Translations under genes and position numbers: made by a program | In this document: positions 49,736 to 59,482 of the stretch, one piece after another | Position numbering within the stretch: the first letter of the stretch is position 1 | Layout of the letters: each line of letters opens with the position of its first letter | Notes under the pieces: generated by a model | Database searches by the model: none | Told to the model about the DNA's origin: nothing | Seen by the model: only the letters and a program-made list of their open reading frames with translations | Assembly: GCA_029817715.1 (NCBI GenBank) | Contig: JARUPY010000602.1 | Span: forward strand, 2,745,501 to 2,809,500 | Direction of reading: 5' to 3' | DNA: 64,000 nucleotides | DNA from: Melastoma dodecandrum | Taxonomy: Eukaryota; Streptophyta; Magnoliopsida; Myrtales; Melastomataceae

Positions 49736-50573
49736 TGTAAACTCGATTTCACGACGTTATTTGACAAATTTCGAAACTTAGGAGTTGCGAAGTAATTTGA
49801 AAACTAAAAACAAAACTCACATGGATTAGAGGAAAGGAAATCCGAGATATAAATGGAAAATATCAGCATAAGTCTTAAAAGTTGTCGAGAGAGAAAAAAA
49901 CGAGAAATCTAGGACAGGAGGACAAAAATAAGGGCTTTTGCTTGTGTTGTTAATAGTACATGAGCAAGGCGTCAGTGAGTATTCTCATTATTAACAAGGC
50001 ATGACGAATAACTGGTCTGTCATATGAAGAAACTAATATGATTTGATGATTTTAATCAGGAAGCTAACCATGTGTTTGGGAGTCCGATGTAAAGAACAGG
50101 ACGAGAGAGAATACGAGGGAAGTACGAGGATCCGTTAGTTAGTCCGGACACGTGTGGCAGGGACCCCAGATAGGGAGAGAGAGATTCCTATTTCAAGGAG
50201 CGGTCTCTGGAGAATCTCTTCCGGTCGATGCATTCTCCTCTCCACACGGGTTCGGAACATCAATCGATTTCTTCCCCTCAGTCGTCCTTCCCTCTTTCTC
50301 TGGAACCATTTGCCCAAAAGAATAATTGGAAGTGGTGGTGGTGGTCCGGGTCTAATAATATCGGCGTGCTTTTTTTCCAGTGTGGAAGAAGTTGGAGGAT
50401 TGTGTCATTTTACCGTGTGAAAGAAAGTTAATTCGCCTTGTACCGTTGCTGAATTTTTTATTCCAAAAATACCGCAACTTCTTCTCGTTTCTTCTATTCT
50501 ATTTTAGTCCCAAATTTCTCAATTTCTTTCAATCTAGTCCTTCAAAACAAATAGAAAATTAAATCTTAAGCGG

Positions 50574-50585
50574 GCTCTGATACCA
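50574..50585 (-). other. tRNA-iMet primer-binding-site motif in copy C
   Basis: TGGTATCAGAGC on the minus strand, repeated at 49141-49152 (identical) and 47481-47492 (one mismatch). In each copy it is followed at the same distance by a TGATAA...AGGAGTCGAACTTA block, so it is a fixed part of the unit. Confidence 0.85.
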
Positions 50586-50607
50586 ATATGATAACTAGGA
50601 GTCGAAC

Positions 50608-50916
50608 TTAAGAAGATTTTCTTAATTGTCTTTGTCGTCGGCGTTCTGCCAACCTCAAATACTCGTTTGAGTATTTTGAACTTGCCGCAAATCCCAAATT
50701 AGTTTTGCCTTCAAGGAAATACTCATCGAATTCACTCTGCGCGAGAGTCGGTTCTTCTAATTTCTTAGAATAACTCTCTACAAGCTTTGTCAGCTGCATT
50801 ATTTGAGCTGATATATTTGTCAATCGATCTACTACAGTGTTTAGAAGCCCCGTAGTAGGATCCTTGCCAACCCCGTGATCTAAATAGAGTAGTTCTGGGT
50901 TTGGACAATCAGTCAT
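50608..50916 (-). pseudogene. last pararetroviral frame at the repeat junction
   Basis: A 102-codon frame with a helical segment (VDRLTNISAQIMQLTKLVES) and a basic end (LRLAERRRQRQLRKSS). It stops 23 bases before the PBS-like site of repeat copy C. The end may be set by the junction and not by the original gene. The gap 50917-51585 between this and the previous frame shows no gene. Confidence 0.45.
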
Positions 50917-51585
50917 AGAAATGACTTGTGCTATTGCACCAAGCAGGCTATCGCATCACCTTTACAATCTTTTCTTAATTTAGAAAGATTATCATAAACA
51001 ACATAGCGAAAAGTTCATTATACCTTACGTAGGTAGCTAGGAGGGTTCACCAAGCTTCCACAACTTCAGAGATCCAAGAGTAGCTCACTTCTCAAATGAG
51101 AGAATGCTGTGAGATGGAGAGGTTCTTCTGCGTCATCCGAATGCCCTTACACTGAAGGTCTTATATAGACACTCCTCATCCAAAGGTCTCAACCCAAAGG
51201 CTTTAATCCTTACAAGGTTCTGATCTATTGATCTAACATTCCGTTAGTCTTAACCAATTTTGATTAATTCTAACCACCTAACTTTTGGTTCCTTAAGGTA
51301 TTGTTTCGAGAGCAATCAAAGAATTTTAACTCAGAAAGATGTGAGAGGAAATTCTCTATTCAGATTGCTTCCCCAAATGAGGTAAAGGTCTTGTGAATTT
51401 ATACACAAAGGAGCTGGTGCCGATGCACTGTTTGCCAGCGCAAAAGTAAAAGGAATCTAAATTATTGCAAAAGTTAGTGGGTGGTCCTAGTGACCGACAA
51501 AATTGTCCTAGTTTAACTTTATACAATTGTCTTCTCCCATCTGCATTATTGCGTTATCTTGGGAGACTCCTTCTTTGTGGTTGGC

Positions 51586-52187
51586 TTATGATGATTCGCC
51601 AACTTCATTTCCAGAGAGTCCTTTTTCTTGTTGATGGCTTTCTATGCTCTGCTTGAATATCTCTTGATCTTCTTCAAATCGTTGGGCTAAAGATTTGTCC
51701 GTGTAATCAGCGATTTTACTCCAGACTTCAAAGGTGTCAGTCCGAAGGCACAATTCAGAGTTTTCCCTCTTCCAGAAACTATCTAGAAGATCTAGAAACC
51801 TCTGCCATCCTCGATCTCCTGCTTGTGCATCAATTAAGCTTAAGTAGGACCGAAGGATCTTGACAGTTGTCATCCAGTCACAAAGCACATAGTATAAATT
51901 CGGGGTAGTATATGCTCCAACACATCTTTAAGAAACTCAGCCCTTATGGCCTTTATTACGGTTTTATCCTTGTAATAATTGCGCCATAAACCTTTGTGGT
52001 CAATGTCCTGTCGTTGAGGTTCTGTAAGATGTTTACTCTCACTAGGGTGGATGTCCCCAACTTGCATATTGGGAAGAATTACTTTCCCATACTGTGGATG
52101 GTCTTCCTCTTCCCTTATAGTGCTAGTAATCAATGTCATGGCATACTTAGGTCCGTATTCAAGGCATCCGAGTATAAACCTCACCAA
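51586..52187 (-). pseudogene. pararetroviral open frames, unknown
   Basis: Two overlapping frames (51870-52187 and 51586-51888) continue the same coding trend with tryptophan- and charge-rich sequence (KGLWRNYYKDKTVIKAIRAE; WQRFLDLLDSFWKREN). They probably belong to the same broken downstream gene as 52289-53047. No motif recognised. Confidence 0.45.
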
Positions 52188-52288
52188 ATGAGGCAGTGGT
52201 TGTATCTGTTATGGTTCTGATCTATCAATTTCCAGAATATCAACATACAAATATGGCAAAGCCAACCCCACCATTCCTGAATTTATCC

Positions 52289-53047
52289 TCAGGCACGGCC
52301 ACTTCTCCGAAATCCAATGTAGGTACGGACGAAGACAGTGTTTTCCTCGAGTGAGGATTCACTCTTGTCTTCTACTACCTTAGGGGTCTTGTATTCTTTG
52401 ACCTCGTACGGTAATATGGACATAGTTGTCGTGAGTATTTGCTGTTGTTCCTTAATGGTTTTTGACAGCTCCTCACCATCCGAAGCTTTAAGCATCAGCC
52501 TTGACTCCAGATCTTTGATATATTCAATCGCTTTTGCTACAAAAAAAAACTCAATCTGGTGTTTGTCATCATGTTTGATGCCACCAATGAGTTCTCCGCA
52601 AACCACAGAGGCATCCCAAGATAGGGATCTTTCTTCGAAAGAGTCTTGATCAAAATACCATGATCGTTCCAGATCCTCCTGGATTACACCATCGTGACCT
52701 TTGCCACCGTGAGCTTGCTCATCTGACTCCTTGAATGAGTCTACTACAAAAATTACTTCCTCAAGGTTTTCCTTAGGTTCAGGATTACCTTCCTCGAGCG
52801 TAACTGGTATTTCGTAATTGAAATACTGGTCGCACTCTATTTCTGCAGTTTCGTCGGGTTCTCCCCTCCGAACTACTGGCTCACCAACGAAGGCTTTAAA
52901 TCTTGCCTCCTCCTCGGCATACTCAGTCTCCATCTGCTGCTTTTCCTCTGCTTGAGTCTGCAATAGGCTCTTATAGAGTTTGACAGCCTGATTTATGGAG
53001 ATTTTCTGCTCCTTAGCCAGGTGATTACGACAGTAATTAAACTGCAC
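52289..53047 (-). pseudogene. pararetroviral open frame of unknown function, possibly transactivator-like
   Basis: A 252-codon frame with an N-terminal helical stretch (KISINQAVKLYKSLLQTQAE), long acidic segments and a coiled-coil-like part (AIEYIKDLESRLMLKA). Its end, FVRTYIGFRRSGRA, is followed after a stop by GLALPYLYVDILEI in the same direction. Its position after RNase H fits the caulimovirid transactivator gene. The similarity is too weak to assert. Confidence 0.4.
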
Positions 53048-53065
53048 CGTGGTTAACGGAAACCA

Positions 53066-53680
53066 TCAAGGTTCTTCAACCTTTTCGTCTTTCTTAGGAC
53101 CAGAAAACCTAAGCCTTTTAGCTTTCCTCTTCTTCTGGGCTTTTCTTTCAGAATTAGCTTTTGCATCTTCCTTCAGATTTGCCACTTTCGCTTCTCCTTT
53201 GGAGCTTTCCTTCTTAGGATCTGCCATCTTCTCTTGAAGATCTTTCATGTTTCCTTCAGAACTAGGATTACCCTTTTTCTTAGGATTCATCTTCCCTTCT
53301 TGGGAATTTTGTTTCGCTTTCCCCTTAGAATTGGTTGTTACATTTTCTTTGGGTTCAACCATTCCCTTCTGGGAATCTACCTTCGTATTTCCTTTGGAAC
53401 TAGCCGAAGCTTTATCCTTAAGATCAACCATCTCCTTCTGGAGATCTGTTTTCGCTTTACTCTTGGAGTCAGAAATTACTTTCTCCTTGAGATCAGCCAT
53501 TCCCTTCTGGGAATCCGCAGTTTTCGGCTTCTTTGGACATTCGAAAGAACGATGTCCTAGTTGCTTACATTGCCAACAGAGAACTGCTTTCGTTCCTGAA
53601 ATGGAACCAACAACACTATGCTCACTTTCTCCCTTATTAGGACATACCTTCTTGGAGTGTCCTTCTTTCTTGCATTCCAA
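53066..53680 (-). pseudogene. lysine-rich double zinc-knuckle frame downstream of RNase H
   Basis: A 204-codon frame opening with an imperfect knuckle (CKKEGHSKKVC, first Cys pair altered) and a full CCHC knuckle CWQCKQLGHRSFEC. About 120 residues of lysine-rich degenerate repeats of roughly 27 residues follow, of the form SQKGMxxxKExxxxxSKxKAK. It ends in a basic tail. A nucleic-acid-binding role is plausible. I do not recall a second knuckle protein at this place in described caulimovirids. Confidence 0.6.
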
Positions 53681-53963
53681 GCATATCTTTCTCTTTGCAG
53701 CATGCTACATCTGCAGAGTTTTTAGAAAGAGAAGAGTTTGCAAGTTCTCTAGAGAGAGAGTCAGCTATTATGTTGTGGTCGAACGAAATATATTCGACCT
53801 CAAATTTATAATAGCTAAACCATTCTTGTAACCTTAAGATTCTAGTTTGCCCAGCTTCCTTAAGGTTCAGACTCATAAACCTTTTTACATAGGTCGAATC
53901 AGAGCGCACTAAGAACTTCTTAGGTGTCAAAAAGATGTAAAAAGCCTTTATTCCATTTTTCAA
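53637..53963 (-). pseudogene. pararetroviral RNase H, C-terminal part
   Basis: A 108-codon frame with LVRSDSTYVKRFM (the third acidic position of the RNase H fold) and DHNIIADSLSREL (the C-terminal His/Asp motif). The N-terminal half of the domain, around 53964-54135, is degraded. The frame overlaps the next one by 44 bases in a different register. Confidence 0.82.
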
Positions 53964-54135
53964 GCTAGTACTTCTTTTTCGTGCATCAGGTATCGGAGTT
54001 CGTACCCTGTAAAACTACCCGACCAACACATTTGGAGCATCAATCTCTAGGACTAACTCATCCTTATCAGAAGGCAAAGCAAGCTACGGTAAATTTTTAA
54101 CATTTGCTTTAATCCTCTGAATAGTCTGAGTATCC

Positions 54136-55167
54136 TCAATCTTCCCATATCCAAGGGTTCGTAGAAGATGTCTTCTTTGAAATCCTACCCAGATCTCGGG
54201 AAAGATCTTTCATAAACTTTCTTGCATAGTTCACAAATCCGCAGAATCTTTGGACTTGTTTCCTATCCTCAAGTCTGTCAGGAAATTCGATAATTTTTTC
54301 TGCACTATGACTCTGTAGTTTGATTTTTCCTTTTTCGATCTCCATGCCTAGAAAATTAACCGATTCATTGAACCATTATATCTTCCGCTCAGATACAATC
54401 ACGCCCTCCTGTCGGAAGACATCAGTCACCTTATCAAGGTGCCTCATGTGCTCGTCCTCAGTCTGGCTATAGACTAACACTTCGTCTATATAGTTCGCAC
54501 AAAATTTTCGGACCTGCTTAAAAGCATTATCCATTTTGCGCTGAAAGACGCCTAGAGCATTCTTCAGACCGAATGGCATAACCAGCCATTCAAACATTCC
54601 TTACGGAGCATTGAAGGCAGTTAGATGAACCGACTCTTCCTCCATCTTGACTTGCCAGTATTCACTTTTCAAGTCCAATTTAGAGAAGAATTTCGGTTGG
54701 CTCAAACCTATCCTATCAATAAGATCTCCTACAGTGGGAATCTTATAGCCATCGTCCTTTGTAGCTTTGTTAAGCTGAGGATAGTCTATAACCATTCGTG
54801 CTTTACCTCGCACTTGCTCGGCATGGTTTATCACCATAAAGGCAGGACTAGAATGTGGACTGTAACTGTCCCTAATCAAGCCTTTTCCAAGCAATTTAGG
54901 AATTTGTTTGTCAAACTCGTCAACCATTTCAGCCGTGTACGTAATGTTTCTGGCTCTTATTATGGTTCCGGGATCTTTCAACTCTAATTTAGCCTTTAGG
55001 CCATTTCGAATCCATAATTTCAGTGGATCCTCACTAAAATTATCAGCCAGTTTCATAAGGAACTTATCCCATTTTGTCCCCGTTAACTTTACAGCCATGC
55101 ACACTTTTTGTTTACTAGACAAGTCGTCATACCAGCTAGAACTATCGGTATTCGTTGGAGAAAACAA
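54136..55167 (-). pseudogene. pararetroviral reverse transcriptase, broken
   Basis: Three collinear frames (54601-55167, 54376-54597, 54136-54345). The fingers and palm show KGLIRDSYSPHSSPAF, ARMVIDYPQLNK and FFSKLDLKSEYWQ. The next frame shows MPFGLKNA and the active-site strand, which reads YIDEVLVYS. The second catalytic Asp of the YxDD box is therefore Glu. The third frame holds the thumb/connection (VQRFCGFVNYARKF). Stops separate the three. Active-site change plus stops make it inert. Confidence 0.92.
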
Positions 55168-55193
55168 GGTTTACATCCAATCATGCTCTTATT

Positions 55194-56159
55194 CTACCAA
55201 CCGTGAATCACCACGCTGAACTCGCACTCTGAAAGTTCTTTCGCATGGAGTATCACCACAGACTCTGTCCGTTTTACCGGATAGAAGCCAAATTTTAACC
55301 GAAGTTTAGGCTCTTGTAGAATACTTATCTTTACACCACCGATGGAAACATCGTCTGCATCCTGCACAAAAGGAAGATTTTCCTTTTGTCCCTTAAGGAA
55401 GGCATTACCAAGAATGATATCTGCCTCTAGTAAAGGGTGTGCAAGAATCTCTTTAATGATGAACTTTTGTCCACCAATAAAGACAGGCACATTACTGGCC
55501 TTATGGCTAACAATTGTTGCCATACCATCGACGTTTACCATATGGATGGATTTTTGCAGTGGTTCCCACCACTTATCTGGTAGAGCATTGAGTCTAGCAC
55601 AGCTTATGCTACACCCAGTGTCTATCAAGGTGTCCAAGGAATACTCATAGTACCTAGAAAATTTGAAAGTAAGAGCAACGTAGGTGTTCCTAACACTAAA
55701 TCCCTTATGTTGGACTAATCCTTGAGATGGTTCTATCATCCGCCAGATTTCGTCTATTGGAATAGACCTTTGCTCGGCTATCTGCTCGATAACCTTACAA
55801 AATTCAGGAATCTTAGAAAGAGAGTTTTCCAGATTGGTAACTCTCAACATTCTTATTGACTCCTCTCTCGGTTGATCTACTGGGTCCTCATAGACTGGTA
55901 GTGATACATGTCTATACCCCACGATTCTACCCGTATGTTGTGACGGGGTCCTTGAATCGACAGACCTACGAGATATTTCCTCTACTAGTGGAGGTGCAGA
56001 TGCTTCTGCTGGTCGAGAGACAATTATGTCTTTTCCCACATCACTAGCCCTAGAGGAAACTTCAGAGAGCGTATGAGTTCTCGGCTCTCTTAGGATTGGT
56101 ATCCTCACATGCAGATGCCTATCAGCTCTATCGCTCACCCTTGACGGTTCACCCAACAT
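55194..56159 (-). pseudogene. pararetroviral aspartic protease region
   Basis: A 321-codon frame whose second half contains the active site LIDTGCSISCA, followed by the family-typical LLEADIILGNAFL strand. The first half is a serine- and arginine-rich linker after the movement protein. The catalytic Asp is present. The frame ends at 55194, 27 bases before the reverse transcriptase frame opens. Confidence 0.85.
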
Positions 56160-56180
56160 TAGGGTAATCTCATTACCTCT

Positions 56181-56861
56181 CTATCGGATATTAACCGCAC
56201 TAATGGGCCTAGAGCTACTACCAGGTTCAGTCATAACCCAACTCCTTGGCCAGGTTAACTCCAGTGGGTTTACCTCACGCCTATGGAACTGTTGGTAGTT
56301 GTTATGACCTTCATCGAACAACTCAGTCAGTCTTGAGATGTTCCTCACACCAGGACTGGTAGTGTTTACCAATCGGTAAATCACCCTAGTGTGATACGCC
56401 AAGAATTTGGCCTGGGGATTCATCCTATCCATATTCATTGATTTAATCCTTAAGGTCAATGACTTCCCCAAACAGCAATCGTTCAAGGCCATCATGAAAT
56501 TTGGATGGACTTGGAACCATACAGGGCCGTGTGCAAGGTTGGCCTGTATTCCTGATATCGGCTGATCTTTAAACTCTCGACATCGTTTATCGATCACAGC
56601 TACTACCACAGGACTATCCGCTGGTAAATGAAATAGCAGAACTAATCATACCTGGATTTATCCAATATGTATATAGTTATATACACCTCTAGTACGTTGC
56701 ATGGTTTCCCTAATGCGTTTTACGTTGAGTAATGGGATATCCAACGTCTCAAGCTTCGTGCTTGTGACCTGTGCCGTTGCCTCAGATTGTGAGATATCTA
56801 TTATGGATCTAAAGTTAAACCTAGAAACATTATAGACTTCCCTCACGTTGATATTAGGCAA
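56181..56861 (-). pseudogene. pararetroviral movement protein (30K superfamily), broken
   Basis: Two pieces, 56658-56861 and 56181-56609, are separated by a stop or frame change. Together they show the 30K pattern: a YNYIHIG strand, a VVAVIDKR strand, an LAHGPVWFQVHPNF stretch and a later YRLVNTT region. 30K proteins enlarge plasmodesmata for cell-to-cell spread. The interruption lies inside the core beta-barrel, so no functional protein is expected. Confidence 0.75.
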
Positions 56862-56879
56862 CCTCCATTCCAGAATTGA

Positions 56880-57152
56880 TTAGGATAGATCTTCGTACTG
56901 GTTGGATTCCTCTAGTACCTGATTTGTTGTTTCCAACGGAACCAACTCATCTCCATCTTCGTTCTGCTCTGTTCTCATCCTGAACAGATGCTCAGTCCAA
57001 AGATCAGAATCTTCATCTGAGTCTGTATCATAGTTTGATACAATCTCATAGATAGATTCTACCTCCAAGTCGAAGTCAGAAATATCCTGCTCATCTATTG
57101 GTTCGTAGGCCATGACTTCCTCATTATGACTACTGTCATCCAAAAATACCAT
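56880..57152 (-). pseudogene. pararetroviral acidic linker segment
   Basis: A 90-codon frame rich in D and E (NYDTDSDEDSDLW). It begins five bases after the knuckle frame ends and stops 18 bases before the movement-protein frame. Acidic tracts bordering the coat protein are common in caulimovirids. No catalytic motif is visible. Confidence 0.55.
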
Positions 57153-57161
57153 TCGAAGTCT

Positions 57162-57458
57162 TTATCTCCTTTGGTTTTTCTGAGGACATGTATCCGCTTT
57201 GTGGTTCTTTGATCCACAAAACCAGCAGCAATTACAACTGCTCAACGGTTTCCCTTTCGGACACTTAGGTTCTCTGCCATGCTTGCGCTTGAAGGCATCG
57301 ATCCTATCCTTATCCTTGTGGTTATCCCGTCTCCTTACAAACCTTTTGGACTTGTAAGCAGGACCTCTCCTTTGTTTGTTCTGGTCTCTCTTTAGCCAAA
57401 CTTTCATTTTGTTGTATCCAACAAATTTTTTCTTTCGAGGAAAGTTTCTTGTTCTCAT
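57162..57458 (-). pseudogene. pararetroviral coat-protein zinc knuckle
   Basis: A basic 98-codon frame (many K and R, RRRDNHKDKDR) leading into CWFCGSKNHKADTC, a CX2CX4HX4C knuckle. This is the nucleic-acid-binding end of caulimovirid coat proteins. It is separated from the capsid-like frame by broken sequence at 57459-57722. Confidence 0.85.
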
Positions 57459-57722
57459 CGATTCACCTGGAGTATCGCATCCATACCTCCCAGGTACATA
57501 CTCTATCTGAGAACAACAGCTCTTGTTCAGGTAAGGTTGCTTCTTAGTTGCCTCTTTTACCTGGAGCTCAGTACACGCCTTTCTTATCGCGTACTTGACC
57601 GCCTGAATTTTACCTCAAAGTCCAGGAACTATTTTCTCCTCGACTAGAAGCAATTCATAGGCCTTTTGCGCAACTTCCGGCCAAGGTTCTGGAAGTTTTG
57701 CAAAAAAGGTTCCCAATATGAA

Positions 57723-58334
57723 CTATTGTGACACTACATCCAGATTGTAATAATATTTCTGGAATTCACACACGTAGTTGTCAAACAGACACATATCACA
57801 TATCTGTAGTTTAACTAGAGCAGTCAACGATTGCTCCTTTTCCACCGTTTCAGTGGACAACGAAAAACCATAGAACTCCCGTTTTAGTGGATCAGCGATG
57901 ATTGCTAACACACCATCAAAGGTCAGCGCTTGATCTATTTTTTCTTTGATGTCTGTGTGAGCCACCAAAGATTTCCAATATTTCTGTGCCGTTCCCATGA
58001 GAGCTGCTACACATAATTCAAAAACTGATCCAGGAGATAGTATCCCAGTGGACGCAGTCATGCGAATAAGTGATAGCCACTCATCTATCCTTTCGGATAC
58101 GTGCTTCTCACAATCAATGTCAAGAAAAGCACTAGGGGTGATTATTGGCTTTAAGACACTATCCCTCGGAATAAATTTCGGCTTGGTTATATGGGGATAG
58201 TCAGGCCTGTAAATCTCCCTCTTCTCAGTTACCAATTCATTAAACGTTTTGTTGTCTAAATGAACTGGCGTTTCATCTGCCAAACCAAAAGCTTTCCTGA
58301 GGTCTTTTGCTAACTCTCCACTTTGAGAGTTCAA
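57723..58334 (-). pseudogene. pararetroviral capsid-like region, N-terminal part
   Basis: A 203-codon frame on the minus strand ending in a stop at 57723. It is helical and charged in composition, with conserved-looking aromatic and Cys residues (FELCVAALMGTAQKYW), in the place where a coat protein would precede the zinc knuckle. Upstream sequence to about 58700 still reads as protein apart from two stops. Assigned by position and composition, not by a diagnostic motif. Confidence 0.6.
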
Positions 58335-58760
58335 GTTTGCACTTCGCTTTCGTGGTCTAAAATGTAAGGAGCCACCGACTCTTTGTACATTTCATTCACA
58401 CTCTTGCCTTGATCCTATTTGACATTTCTTCCTCCTAGTTTTAATTTTTCAACTGGTTTTCCAGTAGTAATCTCCAGTTCAGAAGTCGCCTCGGCTTCAG
58501 GCTTTTTAAAACTTCTTTCATGCTCAATATAGTATAACGTCTTGTTTACTATGGAGCCTACTTCTTGAGCAAGATAGTTTCAGCTCTCAAAACTATATGT
58601 ATTCCCCTGGATTGTTAGCTGAGTTAAAAGATCGTTTATACTCTTGCTAATTCCATAAGGAGTCATTCCAGACTCTGAGACGAACTCTAGCCTTGAAGGA
58701 ATTCCAGAAGGATTTCAAAAAGATTTTCCTTATCTAGCCAAAGACCTAAATTGCAAAATT

Positions 58761-59482
58761 TTCAAAATTTTTGGATTTTTTATATAAACACAAAAGACAA
58801 AATAGGAAAAGAGTGGTACTAGGGGAATATTAATTCCTTCGACAATATTTAGGGAATTATTTTTCGTTCTGAAAGTAAAATGGAGCCTTCCCCGAAGAAG
58901 TTGCCGAATTCAATGCTGATCAAGATCAATCTGATATATAAGCCAGTCCTATCCCCCCCCTCCCTCCCGGTTGTGTTGGTTAGCCCGCAGTTTTCGTCCC
59001 ATCACGGTCCCTTTGATCGCAAGCAAGCCTTACTTTCTTTTCCCTGTTTTTGTCAAGCTAATTTGGATGGAATGGCTCTTTTCTCGCCTCTCGGTTTCGT
59101 CACATTTATCTCGAAATGTGGATTCAAGTTCCAGCGGATACTTCTGTTGTTTTTAAGCAAAACGTGTTGTGGCTTTCTGTATCATTCTTGCAGCGACCTT
59201 GGAGGATTTGAATCTGATGAATCGAGGGCAAAGTTTCCTTAAAAGCAGAGGAAGTTCTTGTCTCCCCGTGACTTCGAGGTTCCTTTAGGTTTTTTATCCT
59301 ATTATTTTCTACAGGTAACGGATTGGGACAGAAGAACTCTGCAGAATCGATAAGATCAAGTGATAGGCCTTTCCAAGTTTCTACGCTCCTGTGGCAGCCT
59401 GGGTTATTGATTCAGCTCTCATTGTTCCTTCTTACTGTTTTTGTTACAATGCAGACATTTCTGTTGAACTCTTTATACGATC
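58761..59482. other. 5' leader region of the kinesin gene
   Basis: Holds a TATATAAA-like box on the minus strand near 58785 (pararetrovirus side). Plus-strand sequence from about 58880 looks like transcribed leader with an intron; its ATG-initiated frames are not extended in the kinesin frame. I place the kinesin start at 59483, where the frame splices onward correctly. Confidence 0.45.

Larger units (their letters stand above)
49572..50620. repeat. tandem unit copy C, ends at the pararetrovirus junction
   Basis: Matches copy B at an offset of 1432-1452 bases. Agreement stops just after AAGAAGATTTTC at about 50620, where copies A and B continue TGTCGCATG but copy C passes into the minus-strand viral reading frame. 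Confidence 0.9.
50608..58760 (-). mobile_element. endogenous pararetrovirus (Caulimoviridae), degenerate near-full genome
   Basis: About 8.1 kb on the minus strand reads, in order, as capsid-like and zinc knuckle, acidic linker, movement protein, aspartic protease, reverse transcriptase, RNase H and further open frames. There is no integrase, which together with a 30K-type movement protein excludes an LTR retrotransposon. Each domain sits in a separate frame broken by stops or frameshifts, so this is an old integrated copy. Coding resemblance extends upstream of the capsid frame to about 58700, with a TATATAAA box at about 58785. The capsid-before-movement order resembles cavemovirus- or solendovirus-like genomes; that placement is inference. 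The lower end abuts repeat copy C and the upper end lies about 0.7 kb before the kinesin start codon. Confidence 0.88.

Noticed and set aside
50574..50585. Possible tRNA-Met gene
   Set aside because: Only the 12-base primer-binding complement is present; no cloverleaf, A box or B box.
47003..50620. CRISPR-like array
   Set aside because: Repeats are over 1.4 kb, only three, in a plant genome; the short hairpin motifs are not regularly spaced.
58880..59242. Start of the kinesin at 58880
   Set aside because: The frame from this ATG does not splice into the kinesin frame; 59483 does.
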